A stretch of 64,000 nucleotides of DNA. It comes from Mycolicibacterium moriokaense (GTDB lineage Bacteria > Actinomycetota > Actinomycetes > Mycobacteriales > Mycobacteriaceae). Location of the stretch: contig NZ_AP022560.1 in the NCBI RefSeq assembly GCF_010726085.1, forward strand, positions 5,704,001 to 5,768,000. The letters run 5' to 3'. The notes below the pieces were generated by a model. It was not told the origin of the DNA, searched no databases, and was given only the letters and a program-made list of their open reading frames with translations. The position numbers and the translations under genes are program-made. Shown piece after piece: positions 8,687 through 18,176 of the stretch. Positions within the stretch are counted from its first letter, which is position 1. Each line of letters begins with the position of its first letter.

Positions 8687-9624
8687 CAGCGACCCGCCGG
8701 CAGCAGCGCGCTGTGTTCCTGCAGCCAGGTCGCGACCCGCGTCAACGCCTGCGAGCCGTCCTCCAGTGAACCCGACCTCGGCTCGACCGCGACGGCGACC
8801 ACCGCCAAGCCGTCGTCAACCGGAATGACGCCGAACTGCCGGACCAAGTAGTTGCCCTCGGGCGACGGACCCCAGCCACCTTTGAATTTCGCGCCATCGA
8901 TCCTGCCGAGCCCCCAACGCTGATCGGGCGCGATGTCCCCCATCAGATCCATGATCGGCTGGTCTTGGAGGTCGCATACAGAAGCGGACAGAAACGTCGC
9001 CTGATCGGTCAGCGACCAGATCGTCTGGCCGAAGGCGCTGAATTCCGGCCTGACCTTTCGTGATTCGACGACCGTCGGGTCACCTGTCGCCGCCAACACC
9101 GCCTGAACCCTCTGCGCCGCAACGGTCGGATCACCGAGACTCGCCCAGATCGCTTCGGCCGCATCGTTATCCGACTGTGTGATGGCCGCGCGCATCGCGT
9201 CGGTCACCACCGGCGGATCGCTCTCGCGCAGCCCGGCGATCGCGAGCGGCACCTTGATCGTCGACCATGCGGGCCCCGTCGTCCACGAGCCCGCTGTCAC
9301 CGGTGCCGGTCCTGCACCCACCGGCCGGACGACGATGCCGGCCTCCGCGTTGAGTTCGGCGGCCAGTGAGGCGAACTCGGCGGCGAACGGGTTGGTATCA
9401 ACGGGAACACTAGGTGCGGGCGACGGGAGTGCGGTCGTCGGCTGCGCGGGCGCACTGGTCTCCGTCGACGTCGGCGCCGACCGGAGATTGCTCCCGATGA
9501 CGAAACCGCCGCCGACGATGCCGATCGCCAACGCGGCGAGCACAAGCAGCAGAAGAGGTCGATTTCTCTTCGGTCGGGTGTCCCTCGAACCCGGGACGGG
9601 TCGGCTGTTGGTCGTCGTGGCCAT
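8680..9624 (-). CDS. Membrane-anchored beta-lactamase-fold serine hydrolase
   Basis: This protein of about 314 residues has an N-terminal membrane anchor (LLLLVLAALAIGIVGGGFVIG), a Ser/Thr/Pro-rich linker and a class-A beta-lactamase/PBP-like domain. The three active-site motifs are present in order: STIK (SxxK), SDN (within ITQSDNDAA) and KGG (FKGGWG). It may act on peptidoglycan or beta-lactams outside the membrane; there is no clear Glu166-type omega loop, so a true beta-lactamase is uncertain. It lies between two receptor kinases, which suggests a link to cell-wall sensing. The ATG at 9624 has a GGGGGAG box that is unusually close; an upstream GTG is possible. Confidence 0.75.
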   Translation of the reverse strand: MATTTNSRPVPGSRDTRPKRNRPLLLLVLAALAIGIVGGGFVIGSNLRSAPTSTETSAPAQPTTALPSPAPSVPVDTNPFAAEFASLAAELNAEAGIVVRPVGAGPAPVTAGSWTTGPAWSTIKVPLAIAGLRESDPPVVTDAMRAAITQSDNDAAEAIWASLGDPTVAAQRVQAVLAATGDPTVVESRKVRPEFSAFGQTIWSLTDQATFLSASVCDLQDQPIMDLMGDIAPDQRWGLGRIDGAKFKGGWGPSPEGNYLVRQFGVIPVDDGLAVVAVAVEPRSGSLEDGSQALTRVATWLQEHSALLPAGRCQ

Positions 9625-9724
9625 CTCCCCCAGTATCACCGCCGACGGGACGGACTCCGCGCAGCAAGGCGGCGCGCTGTTGATAACAATGCCATCACCG
9701 CCGACAAACGTCAGGCAGCGCGCA

Positions 9725-11527
9725 TCACTTGGTCGCCCCGTTGATGGTCGGCGTGAGGACCATGCCCTTCTCGACGCCCCACATCGTCGCAATCGTCCGG
9801 TACTCGCCGGTCTGCATCAGGTGCTCGAGCGCCTTCAACAGCGGTTCCGCCAAGCCCGACCCCTTGGCCACGGGCCACCCGTAGGGCGCAGAGTCGAACA
9901 CCTCACCCGCGGGCTCCAGCGCACCGCCGGAGGTCTTGATCGCGAACAGCGTCACCGGCGAATCCGCCGACATCGCATCGACTTCCCCGTTGATCAGGGC
10001 GGCGTTGAGATCGTCCTGGCTGACGAACACCTTCTTGTTGATGGGCGGCTGTCCCGCCCCTTCACACGCCCCGCTCTTGGCCGGAATCTCCTCCGACTCC
10101 TGCAGCGACGGATACGCCACGCCGACCGTCAAACCGCACGCGTTGTTCGGGTCCACCTCGACACCGGGTCGTTGCGCCCACAGCGTGCCCGCCTCGAAGT
10201 ACGTGACGAAGTCGACAGCCTCTTCACGCTCCTTGGTGTCGGTGAACGACGACATCCCCACGTTGAAGTCGCCGCCGCGCACCGACGGAATGATTGCCTC
10301 GAACGCGGTCTCCCGATAGTCCGGCACCAGCCCCAGGACCCGGGTGATCGCATTCATCAGATCGACGTCGAAGCCGACGATCGCGCCGCTGGCATCTTTG
10401 AATTCGTTTGGGGCATAGGGCACATTCACGCCGATGATCAACCGCCCGGTCGACCGGATGTCCTCGGGCACCGTCGCCGCGATCGACTCGACCGCGCCGG
10501 GCGCCGGTTGCGGTGTCGCCGTCGACGTGCTCTCCGCGACTCTCTCGGGCTCGGCACGCTCGCTCCCGCCGCGCCACTGCCAGACGCCGATGCCGCCGGC
10601 CACCAGCAGCACGGCCACCGCGACGGCGACGGCGATCGTGCGCGCGGACACCCGTCGATCGGTCGAGGCGGCCCGTCGCGCCGAATGCCGTCCGCTGCCG
10701 GCCATCCGCACCGGCGCGTTCAGGGCTCGCCGTGCGGCAGCGGCCAATTCGCCCGCGGTCTGATACCGCTTCGACGGGTTCTTGGCCATGCCCTTCGCGA
10801 TCACGTCGTCGAACGCCGCGAGTGTGGGATCCACCGCCGACGGCTGTGGAATGGGCTGGGTCATGTGTCCGGCGATCTGCTGTTCGAGGCTCTGCGCCGG
10901 ATACGGCCGCGCACCGGTGAGGCATTCGTAGAGCACGCATGTCAGCGCGTAGATGTCCGACGTCGGGTCGACGGGCTTGCCCTCGAACCGCTCGGGGGCC
11001 ATGTAGGCCATCGTTCCCAGCGTGCTGCCCGCCGTCGTCAGCCCGACTTCGCCTGCGGTACGGGCCAGGCCGAAGTCGATCAGGTAGACGAAGTCGCGGT
11101 CGGTGATGAGGATGTTCGACGGTTTCACGTCGCGATGGATCAGCCCCGCGGCGTGTGCGGCGTCCAGCGCCGTTGCGACCTGCTCGACCACCTTCACCGA
11201 AAACTCGGCGCTCAGCGGCTTTTTCGTCTCGTTGAGGATGGTGCCGAGATTGCGTCCCTCGATCAGCCGCATATCGAGGTAGAGACGGCCGTCGATCTCA
11301 CCGAAGCTGTGAATCGGCACGACGTGCGGGTCATTGAGTCCGGCGGCGGCCTGTGATTCGCGCCGGAACCGCACCTGGAACGTCTCGTCGGCCGCCATGT
11401 TCGGCGGCAGCACCTTGACCGCGACTATCCGGTCGGTCTTGGTGTCGTAGGCCCGGTAGACCTCGCCCATTCCCCCACGGCCGATCAGCTGCTGCAGCTG
11501 ATAGTGCCCGAATGGTGTCGGATCCAC
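9725..11527 (-). CDS. Ser/Thr kinase fused to an extracytoplasmic solute-binding (SBP_bac_3) domain
   Basis: This 600-residue protein has an N-terminal PknB-type kinase: GRGGMGEVY (16-24), Lys38, HRDVKPSN, DFGLA and GTMAYMAPERF, all intact. A membrane helix of about 20 residues near 300-320 follows. The last 250 residues form a periplasmic amino-acid-binding fold: it opens with LIIGVNVPYAPNEF, contains GFDVDLMNAI, and ends with a C-terminal lobe resembling ABC-transporter binding proteins for polar amino acids. The architecture suggests a kinase directly gated by an extracellular ligand. The GTG start at 11527 follows GAGGAG. The kinase and the binding domain are both clear; the ligand is unknown. 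Confidence 0.92.
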   Translation of the reverse strand: MDPTPFGHYQLQQLIGRGGMGEVYRAYDTKTDRIVAVKVLPPNMAADETFQVRFRRESQAAAGLNDPHVVPIHSFGEIDGRLYLDMRLIEGRNLGTILNETKKPLSAEFSVKVVEQVATALDAAHAAGLIHRDVKPSNILITDRDFVYLIDFGLARTAGEVGLTTAGSTLGTMAYMAPERFEGKPVDPTSDIYALTCVLYECLTGARPYPAQSLEQQIAGHMTQPIPQPSAVDPTLAAFDDVIAKGMAKNPSKRYQTAGELAAAARRALNAPVRMAGSGRHSARRAASTDRRVSARTIAVAVAVAVLLVAGGIGVWQWRGGSERAEPERVAESTSTATPQPAPGAVESIAATVPEDIRSTGRLIIGVNVPYAPNEFKDASGAIVGFDVDLMNAITRVLGLVPDYRETAFEAIIPSVRGGDFNVGMSSFTDTKEREEAVDFVTYFEAGTLWAQRPGVEVDPNNACGLTVGVAYPSLQESEEIPAKSGACEGAGQPPINKKVFVSQDDLNAALINGEVDAMSADSPVTLFAIKTSGGALEPAGEVFDSAPYGWPVAKGSGLAEPLLKALEHLMQTGEYRTIATMWGVEKGMVLTPTINGATK

Positions 11528-11660
11528 CGTTTAACTCCTCGGCAGCGGGCCCCCGCGTCGCTGTGTCGCTCGAAACTACATCAGGTTTGCCAGAAAGTCT
11601 TAATTGTTGTCACCGACTCGTCACATACGCGGTGAACAAATCGGCCGCCGGAAACGTATA

Positions 11661-11666
11661 TATACA
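11661..11666 (+). promoter_or_regulatory. Candidate -10 element of the MmpL operon (leaderless start)
   Basis: TATACA ends eight bases before the GTG at 11675. If the transcript starts there, the MmpL mRNA is leaderless, which would also explain the absence of a ribosome binding site before this GTG. Confidence 0.35.
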
Positions 11667-11674
11667 AGACGCTC

Positions 11675-13990
11675 GTGCAGCTGACCAGCCACTCACGTGG
11701 GATGTTTAGGGCGCTGTCAGCGTCGCTCCGGAGGATGAACTTGCTGCAACGAATCGCCCTGACGGCCCTTTCGGCACCGCGCCGCATCATTGCGGTCGCC
11801 GTGTTGGTGGCGGTTGCGGCAGGCATTTTCGGCATTCCGGTCGCCGAAACCCTGTCCTCGAGCGGATTTCAAGACCCCACCGCGGAGTCGTCCAGGGCCA
11901 CCGAGTTGCTGACCCAGAAGTTCGGCCAGGGCGACGTCCAGATGGTGCTCACAGTCACCGGCGAGAACGACGCCGTCACCGGGCCCGCCCGCGAGGTGGG
12001 TCTGGACGTCGTGGATCAGCTGAAGCGATCGCCCCACGTCGCGAATGTGACCTCAGCGTGGACCGCAGCGCCGGGTACGGCGCAGGAACTGGTGAGCAAG
12101 GACGGTAGGTCCGGCCTGATCGTCGCCGGCATCAGAGGCAACGAGAACGACACCCAGAAGTACGCCAAGACGCTGGCCAGTGAGGTCACCGGGACCCGCG
12201 ACGGCGTGACCGTGCGGGCGGGCGGTGTCGCGATGGTGAACGTTCAGCTCACCGAGCAGTCCCAGCGCGATCTGCTGTTGATGGAGTCGCTCGCGATTCC
12301 GTTCAGCTTCCTGGTGCTGGTCTGGGTGTTCGGCGGGCTGCTGGCCGCCGCGCTGCCGGTGGGCGTCGGCGTTCTCGCGATCCTGGGCTCGCTTTCGGTG
12401 TTGCGGCTCATCACGTTCGGCACCGACGTGTCGATCTTCGCGCTGAACCTGACGACCGCGATGGGGTTGGCGCTGGCGATCGACTACACGCTGCTGATCA
12501 TCAGCCGCTACCGCGACGAGCTGGCCGACGGCGCCGATCGAGAGACCGCGCTGGTGCGCACCATGGTCACCGCAGGGCGCACGGTGCTGTTCTCGGCGAC
12601 GACGGTCGCGCTGTCGATGGCCGTGATGGTCCTGTTCCCAATGCATTTCCTGAAGTCGTTCGCGTACGCGGGTGTCGCGACGGTCGCGTTCGCCGCGGCC
12701 GCCGCCGTCATCGTGACCCCCGCGGCCATCGTTCTGCTGGGCGACCGGCTCGATGCGCTCGATGTACGCCGGCTGGCGCGACGGGTGTTCAAGCGACCCG
12801 AACCGGTGCACCGACCCGTCGAGCAGCAGTTCTGGTATCGCTCAACGAAATTCGTGATGGCGCGCGCCATCCCGATCGGGCTCGCCGTCGTCGCGCTGCT
12901 CGTGCTGCTCGGTGCACCGTTCCTGGGCGTCCGCTGGGGATTCCCTGATGACCGGGTGCTGCCGAATTCCCTTTCCGCGCACGAGGTCGGCGACCAGCTG
13001 CGCAACGACTTCGTCAACAACTCCGAAACCGCGGTCACCGTCGTGATACCCGACGCGCGTGGGTTACCGTCCGCGGACCTCGACGGCTACGCCGCCGCAC
13101 TGTCGCAGGTGCCCGACGTGACGCAGGTATCCGCACCGGACGGCACATTTGTCCACGGCGCCAAGGTCGGTCCCCCCGCGGCGGCCACCGGCGTCGCCGA
13201 CGGCAGCGCATTCCTGACCGTCGGCAGCAGCGCACCGCTGTTCTCCGACAGCTCGGAAACCCAACTCGACCGGTTGCACCAGGTACCCGGACCCGAGGGC
13301 CGCGCCGTTGAGATGACGGGCACCGCCCAGATCAACCACGACAGCGTCGAGGCCATCACGAATCGCCTGCCGCTGGTGCTCGGGCTGATCGCGGTCATCA
13401 CGTTCGCGCTGCTGTTCCTGCTGACCGGCAGCGTGGTGCTGCCGCTGAAAGCCGTGGTGTGCAACGTCTTATCGCTGACGGCCGCGTTCGGCTCGATGGT
13501 GTGGATCTTCCAGGACGGGCATCTGGGCGCGCTGGGGACGACGTCGACGGGCACGCTGGTCGCGAACATGCCCGTGTTGCTGTTCTGTATCGCGTTCGGG
13601 TTGTCGATGGACTATGAGGTGTTCCTCATCTCGCGAATCCGCGAGTACTGGCTGGCGTCGAGCCGCACCAACGCCGACAACAGCGAGAGCGTCGCCCTCG
13701 GGGTGGCGCGCACCGGGCGGGTGGTGACCGCGGCCGCGCTGATCATGTCGATCTCGTTCGCCGCGCTCATCGCGGCCCAGGTTCAGGTGATGCGGCTGTT
13801 CGGGCTGGGTCTGACCGTCGCCGTGCTGGTCGACGCGACCCTGGTGCGAATGGTGTTGGTACCGGCGTTCATGCAGGTGTTGGGCCGGTGGAACTGGTGG
13901 GCGCCCAAACCACTGGTCCGGCTGCATGACCGTATCGGGCTCACCGAAGGTGAGCCGCAGAAACGCCGAGTGGAAGGGCGAGTCAGATGA
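11675..13990 (+). CDS. MmpL/RND-family transporter
   Basis: This 771-residue protein has the duplicated MMPL layout: one N-terminal helix, a periplasmic loop, five to six helices (about 170-330), a second helix and loop, and a final helix bundle (about 560-740). It lacks the extended C-terminal tail of MmpL3. Such transporters use proton motive force to move lipids or other amphiphiles across the inner membrane. It is the first gene of an operon with a type III PKS, a methyltransferase and an FAD enzyme, so export or placement of their lipid product is likely. The start is uncertain: GTG 11675 (possibly leaderless), ATG 11702 or ATG 11735. Confidence 0.88.
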   Translation: MQLTSHSRGMFRALSASLRRMNLLQRIALTALSAPRRIIAVAVLVAVAAGIFGIPVAETLSSSGFQDPTAESSRATELLTQKFGQGDVQMVLTVTGENDAVTGPAREVGLDVVDQLKRSPHVANVTSAWTAAPGTAQELVSKDGRSGLIVAGIRGNENDTQKYAKTLASEVTGTRDGVTVRAGGVAMVNVQLTEQSQRDLLLMESLAIPFSFLVLVWVFGGLLAAALPVGVGVLAILGSLSVLRLITFGTDVSIFALNLTTAMGLALAIDYTLLIISRYRDELADGADRETALVRTMVTAGRTVLFSATTVALSMAVMVLFPMHFLKSFAYAGVATVAFAAAAAVIVTPAAIVLLGDRLDALDVRRLARRVFKRPEPVHRPVEQQFWYRSTKFVMARAIPIGLAVVALLVLLGAPFLGVRWGFPDDRVLPNSLSAHEVGDQLRNDFVNNSETAVTVVIPDARGLPSADLDGYAAALSQVPDVTQVSAPDGTFVHGAKVGPPAAATGVADGSAFLTVGSSAPLFSDSSETQLDRLHQVPGPEGRAVEMTGTAQINHDSVEAITNRLPLVLGLIAVITFALLFLLTGSVVLPLKAVVCNVLSLTAAFGSMVWIFQDGHLGALGTTSTGTLVANMPVLLFCIAFGLSMDYEVFLISRIREYWLASSRTNADNSESVALGVARTGRVVTAAALIMSISFAALIAAQVQVMRLFGLGLTVAVLVDATLVRMVLVPAFMQVLGRWNWWAPKPLVRLHDRIGLTEGEPQKRRVEGRVR

Positions 13991-14034
13991 AGATTTCAGT
14001 AACCGGGGGCGTTTACCGGGCATGGGTCTCGTGA
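13987..14034 (+). CDS. 15-residue linker ORF between MmpL and the type III PKS
   Basis: The mini-[18 protein letters not shown] starts with an ATG that overlaps the MmpL stop (ATGA, 13987-13990). It ends with a TGA that overlaps the GTG start of the PKS (GTGA, 14031-14034). It could relay ribosomes from MmpL to the PKS by coupled termination and re-initiation. It may equally be chance; the peptide itself resembles nothing. Confidence 0.35.
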   Translation: MKISVTGGVYRAWVS

Positions 14035-15089
14035 GCGTCATCGCGGGTGTGCACGGCGAGCTGCCGCCACACCGCTACAGCCAACGCGAGATCACCGACG
14101 CGCTCATCGAGCTCGGGGGCTGGGAAGCGTTCACCGATGTGCTGCACAGCCTGCACAAGAGTGCGAAGGTCGACAGCCGCCACTTCGTGTTGCCTTTCGA
14201 AGACTACGTGGGCCTCACCGATTTCGGCGATCTCAACGACACCTTCATCAAGCATGCCGTCGATCTCGGGTGCGCCGCTGTGCTGGGGGCGCTCGACGAG
14301 GCGGGTCTGACACCCGAGGACGTCGACCTCATCGTGTCGACGACGGTCACCGGTATCGCGGTGCCGTCGTTGGACGCGCGCATCGCCGGTCGGCTGGGCA
14401 TGCGGCCCGACGTGCGGCGGGTGCCGATCTTCGGATTGGGTTGTGTTGCAGGGGCGGCGGGCGTGGCTCGGTTGCACGACTATCTGCGGGGCGCACCCGA
14501 CGACGTCGCGGTGCTGGTGTCGGTGGAGTTGTGCTCGCTGACGCAACGGGCCGATCCGTCGATGGCCACGCTGGTCGGCAGTGCACTGTTCGGCGACGGC
14601 GCCGCGGCGGTGGTTGCCGTCGGTGACCGTCGTGCCGAGCAGATCAACGCGTCCGGTCCCGACATCGTCGACACCCGCAGCCACCTCTATCCCGACTCGC
14701 TGCGCACGATGGGTTGGGACGTCGGTGCGAACGGGATGAAGCTGGTGCTCTCGCCGGACCTGCCTGCGGTCATCGAGCGGTATGTCGGTGACGACGTCAC
14801 CAATTTTCTTGGGGCGCACGGGCTCAGCGTCGACGATGTCGGCGCGTGGGTGAGCCATCCCGGCGGCCCGAAGATCATCGAGTCGATCACCGAGGCGCTC
14901 GACCTGCCCGAGGATGCGCTGGAGCTGACGTGGCGGTCGCTGGCCGCGGTCGGCAACCTGTCGTCGGCGTCGGTGCTGCACGTGCTGCGCGACACCATTG
15001 CAAAGCGGCCGCCGAAGGGCAGCCCCGGGGTGTTGATGGCGATGGGTCCGGGGTTCTGCTCCGAGCTCGTGCTGCTGCGCTGGCACTGA
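14031..15089 (+). CDS. Type III polyketide synthase (PKS10/PKS11-like)
   Basis: This 352-residue chalcone-synthase-fold enzyme is closely related in sequence to the mycobacterial PKS10/PKS11 group. The catalytic triad is visible: Cys138 in [10 protein letters not shown], His in VSHPGGPKI and Asn in GNLSSAS; the C-terminal [14 protein letters not shown] is typical. Such enzymes extend a long-chain acyl-CoA starter with malonyl or methylmalonyl units and cyclise the product to alkylpyrones or alkylresorcinols. GTG 14031 is chosen because related proteins begin MSVIAG and because of the GTGA overlap; ATG 14022 is the alternative. The downstream methyltransferase and flavoprotein probably tailor the product. 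Confidence 0.93.
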   Translation: MSVIAGVHGELPPHRYSQREITDALIELGGWEAFTDVLHSLHKSAKVDSRHFVLPFEDYVGLTDFGDLNDTFIKHAVDLGCAAVLGALDEAGLTPEDVDLIVSTTVTGIAVPSLDARIAGRLGMRPDVRRVPIFGLGCVAGAAGVARLHDYLRGAPDDVAVLVSVELCSLTQRADPSMATLVGSALFGDGAAAVVAVGDRRAEQINASGPDIVDTRSHLYPDSLRTMGWDVGANGMKLVLSPDLPAVIERYVGDDVTNFLGAHGLSVDDVGAWVSHPGGPKIIESITEALDLPEDALELTWRSLAAVGNLSSASVLHVLRDTIAKRPPKGSPGVLMAMGPGFCSELVLLRWH

Positions 15090-15090
15090 C

Positions 15091-15603
15091 GTGAAGCGGT
15101 TTTACGTTCTGGTGATCGGCGCGGTCGCGGCTGAGCGGGTCGCGGAACTGGTGGTCTCGCAACGTAATCTGGTGTGGAGTCGGGCGCAGGGTGGCCGTGA
15201 GTACGGGGCTCGGCACTACCCCGCGATGGTCGCCCTGCACACCGGGTTGTTGGCCGGATGTCTCGCCGAGGCCGCACTGTTGCGCCGCCGGTTCGTCGGT
15301 TGGCTGGGCTGGCCGATGCTGGCGGTGGTGGCGCTCGCGCAGGGGCTGCGCTGGTGGTGCATCGCCACGCTGGGCAGGCAGTGGAACACCAGGGTGGTCG
15401 TCGTCCCCGGTGCGCAACGGGTGACTGGTGGACCGTATCGGGTTGTGCCACATCCGAATTACGTGGCCGTGGTGGCCGAGGGTGCGGCGTTGCCGCTGGT
15501 GCATTCGGGGTGGCTGACCGCGCTGGTGTTCTCGGTGCTCGATGCTGCGCTGCTGCGGCGGCGGATCCGGGTCGAGAACGCCGCGCTGGAATCCCTGACG
15601 TGA
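15091..15603 (+). CDS. ICMT-family membrane methyltransferase
   Basis: This 170-residue integral membrane protein has several helices and the isoprenylcysteine carboxyl methyltransferase signature GGPYRVVPHPNY. It starts one base after the PKS stop. Homologues beside type III PKSs (for example the Bacillus bcs-type clusters) O-methylate alkylpyrones or alkylresorcinols with SAM, rather than prenylcysteine. That is the expected role here. Its TGA overlaps the GTG of the next gene, so the operon is tightly coupled. Confidence 0.87.
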   Translation: MKRFYVLVIGAVAAERVAELVVSQRNLVWSRAQGGREYGARHYPAMVALHTGLLAGCLAEAALLRRRFVGWLGWPMLAVVALAQGLRWWCIATLGRQWNTRVVVVPGAQRVTGGPYRVVPHPNYVAVVAEGAALPLVHSGWLTALVFSVLDAALLRRRIRVENAALESLT

Positions 15604-16616
15604 TCGACCTTCTCGTCGCGGGCGGTGGACCGGCGGGCCTGGCCACTGCATTGCACGGGGCGCGCGCGGGGCTCTCGGTCGTCGTGGTCGAACGGCGTGC
15701 CGGGGCCATCGACAAGGCGTGCGGCGAGGGGTTGATGCCGCACACGGTTCGGCAGCTGCAACGGCTCGGGGTGTCACCGCCCGGCAGGGAGTTCGTCGGC
15801 ATCCGGTACCTGGACAGATCGCGGGAAGTCAGTGCCACGTTCCGCTCAGGCGCCGGACTCGGTGTGCGGCGGACATGTTTGCACACAGCGCTTTTGGACG
15901 CGGTGGCCGCAGCTGGAGTCGAGGTCGTGCAGAGCGACATCGGTGCCGTGACGCAGGATGAGACGTCGGTGTCGGCGGGCGGCTTGCGGGCGCGGTACCT
16001 GGCGGCCGCCGACGGTCTGCATTCGCCGACCCGCCGATTGCTGGGCCTCGAGTCGGCGACCCGTGGCCCGCGGCGGTGGGGCATCCGGCGGCATGTCCAG
16101 ATCGCGCCGTGGACGGATCGCGTCGAGGTGCACTGGACTTCGGGCGCGGAGGCGTACGTGACACCGGTGGCCGACGACTGTGTGGGCATCGCGATCCTGT
16201 CGTCGAACCGGGGCTCGTTCGACGATCATCTGCGTGAGTTCGGGGCACTCTCAGAGCGGGTCAGCGGTCACCCGCACGGACACGACATGGCCGCGGGCCC
16301 GTTGCGGCAGAAGGTCCGCAGCCGTGTCGCGGGTCGGGTACTGCTGGTGGGTGACGCGGCGGGTTATGTCGACGCGCTGACCGGTGAAGGGCTGGGCATC
16401 GCCTTCGGCGGGGCGGAGTTGTTGGTGCAAAGCGTGATCGCCGACCGGCCGGGTGATTACGAGCGGCAGTGGCAGCGGATGTCGCGACGGTATCGGCTGC
16501 TGACGGCCGCGGTGCTGCGGGCGAGCGAGTCGACGGTGCTGCGCAAGCGCATCGTGCCCGCGGCCGCGGCGCTGCCGACGGTGTTCGCCGGCGTCGTGAA
16601 CCAGCTTGCCGAGTGA
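15600..16616 (+). CDS. FAD-dependent oxidoreductase (aromatic hydroxylase / geranylgeranyl-reductase-like)
   Basis: This 338-residue flavoprotein has an N-terminal dinucleotide-binding motif (VAGGGPAGLATALHGA), a middle segment ending in AADGLHSPTRR, and the GDAAGYVDALTGEG motif contacting the FAD ribityl chain. This is the group of single-component hydroxylases and geranylgeranyl reductases. In this operon it probably oxidises the polyketide ring, for example to a quinone. It begins at GTG 15600, overlapping the methyltransferase stop. The neighbouring frame extends upstream, but the Rossmann motif starts here. Confidence 0.87.
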   Translation: MIDLLVAGGGPAGLATALHGARAGLSVVVVERRAGAIDKACGEGLMPHTVRQLQRLGVSPPGREFVGIRYLDRSREVSATFRSGAGLGVRRTCLHTALLDAVAAAGVEVVQSDIGAVTQDETSVSAGGLRARYLAAADGLHSPTRRLLGLESATRGPRRWGIRRHVQIAPWTDRVEVHWTSGAEAYVTPVADDCVGIAILSSNRGSFDDHLREFGALSERVSGHPHGHDMAAGPLRQKVRSRVAGRVLLVGDAAGYVDALTGEGLGIAFGGAELLVQSVIADRPGDYERQWQRMSRRYRLLTAAVLRASESTVLRKRIVPAAAALPTVFAGVVNQLAE

Positions 16617-16706
16617 CGCGTCGCCCCCGAATCTGAACCTATGCAGCCAACTCCTGCGTAACCGCGTGCACAACCTCAGATTCGGCGAGACGGCGAAGGA
16701 ACCGCG

Positions 16707-18035
16707 TCAGCGACTCGCCGACGGCACCTCGGGCTCAACCTTTTTGGCCGCCCGCACCGTGATCCGCGCGCCACGCGCCGGCGTCATGATGACGTGCTTG
16801 AGCTTCGTTTTCTCCCCAGGCGCGTTGGCGGTGCTCAGTTCGACGCGACGCAGGATCTCGCGCAGCACGATCCGCATCTCCACCATCGCGAACCCCGCGC
16901 CGAGACAGCGTCGATTACCGCCGCCGAATGGGAACCACGTCGTCGGGCTCAGCGTCGCCCCCACCATCCGGTCGGGATCGAACTTGTTCGGATCCGGGTA
17001 AACCTCCGGATCGGCGTGCACCGCCAGGATGCTCGGCACCACCATCACCCCGGCCGGCAGTCGATACCCCGCCACCTCGACGGGCTCCTTGAGAATGCGA
17101 CCGACATCGGGCACCACCGGACGGATGCGCAGCGTCTCCTTGGCGATCGCGTCGAGGTACTCGTCATCGCCCGCTTCGGCCGCGGCGACCGCCTTCGCCA
17201 GGATCGACGGATGGCGGGTCAACCGCTCCAGCGACCACGCCAGCCCGGTGGCGGTGGTGTCGTGGCCGGCGACCAGCAGGGTGATCAGCTGGTCGCGCAG
17301 CTCCTTGTCGCTCATCCCGCCCGCCTGGACCAGCATCGCCAGCGCGTCGGTGCGCTCGGCGAGGTTCGGATCGGCGCGGCGTTCGGCGATCTCGGCGTAC
17401 AGCAGTCGATCGGCCTGCTCCATCGTCTGCTTGAACCGCCGCCACGGCCGTCGTCCGAGCAGGCTCGGTTTCGCGATCGCCAACGACTCCCACGGACCCA
17501 CACGCAGCAGGCGGGGCATCACATCGCGCAGCGCCGACAGCCGCGCCGGGTCGCTGGCGCCGATCACCGTCCGCAGAATGACCTCGAGCGTGATCTCGGA
17601 CGTCTTCGGGGCCACCTCGAACGGCCGTCCGACCGGCCAGCCCGCGATGTTCTCGGCCGCGATCTGTGCCATCAGGTCGGCCTGGCGCGCGACGGCGTCG
17701 CGATGGAACGGCCCCATCATCATCCGTCGGCGGTCGCGATGGACGTCGTCATCGATGACCAGCACCGAGGTGTCCCCGAGCAGTCCGCCCAGCATCGAAT
17801 TGGCTTCGCCCGCATGGAAGATCCGCGGGTCGCCGGCGAACACCGTCTTGATGGCGTCCGGGTCGGCCAGATAGACCATCTCGCCCATCATCGTGTTCCG
17901 CAGCGTGAACACCTTGCCGTACCTGCGCCGACAGGCCGCCACGAACGGCGCCCACCACCCCAACATCACCAACGTCTGTATCGCGCTGGGCACCTTGGGC
18001 CCAGGGGGCAGGCCGTCCCGCGTTGTTAGACTCAT
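16707..18035 (-). CDS. Cytochrome P450 (CYP135/136/138-like)
   Basis: This 442-residue P450 has the I-helix oxygen-activation motif AGHDTTATGLAW, the K-helix ETLRIRP, the FDPDR segment and the haem-binding loop FGGGNRRCLG. It lacks a membrane anchor, as is usual for bacterial enzymes. It resembles the mycobacterial CYP135/CYP138 group more than CYP139, although the position beside a type III PKS recalls the pks11-cyp139 arrangement of M. tuberculosis. It is convergent with the PKS operon, so a tailoring role is possible but unproven. The same minus frame stays open upstream for about 650 codons, but the P450 begins at ATG 18035. Confidence 0.92.
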   Translation of the reverse strand: MSLTTRDGLPPGPKVPSAIQTLVMLGWWAPFVAACRRRYGKVFTLRNTMMGEMVYLADPDAIKTVFAGDPRIFHAGEANSMLGGLLGDTSVLVIDDDVHRDRRRMMMGPFHRDAVARQADLMAQIAAENIAGWPVGRPFEVAPKTSEITLEVILRTVIGASDPARLSALRDVMPRLLRVGPWESLAIAKPSLLGRRPWRRFKQTMEQADRLLYAEIAERRADPNLAERTDALAMLVQAGGMSDKELRDQLITLLVAGHDTTATGLAWSLERLTRHPSILAKAVAAAEAGDDEYLDAIAKETLRIRPVVPDVGRILKEPVEVAGYRLPAGVMVVPSILAVHADPEVYPDPNKFDPDRMVGATLSPTTWFPFGGGNRRCLGAGFAMVEMRIVLREILRRVELSTANAPGEKTKLKHVIMTPARGARITVRAAKKVEPEVPSASR

Positions 18036-18176
18036 GCCTAATACGGTACGTCGCGGGACCACCGTGGGCAATAAGTTCGGCGGTTTCGGTCGCCGCGAAC
18101 AGGTGGGCGAGACACAGACGGCTAAGGTGTCGGCGAGTCGCACACTGACCCGCCGCTTCCGAAAGATCCTTGATAC

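Noticed and set aside
12053..12811. A 252-codon minus-strand ORF inside the MmpL gene
   Set aside because: It is Arg/His/Gln-rich with no domain, a typical high-GC shadow frame.
14687..16189. A 500-codon minus-strand ORF across the PKS, methyltransferase and flavoprotein genes
   Set aside because: The product is low complexity (Arg, Pro, Ser, Thr) and the three plus-strand genes are clear.
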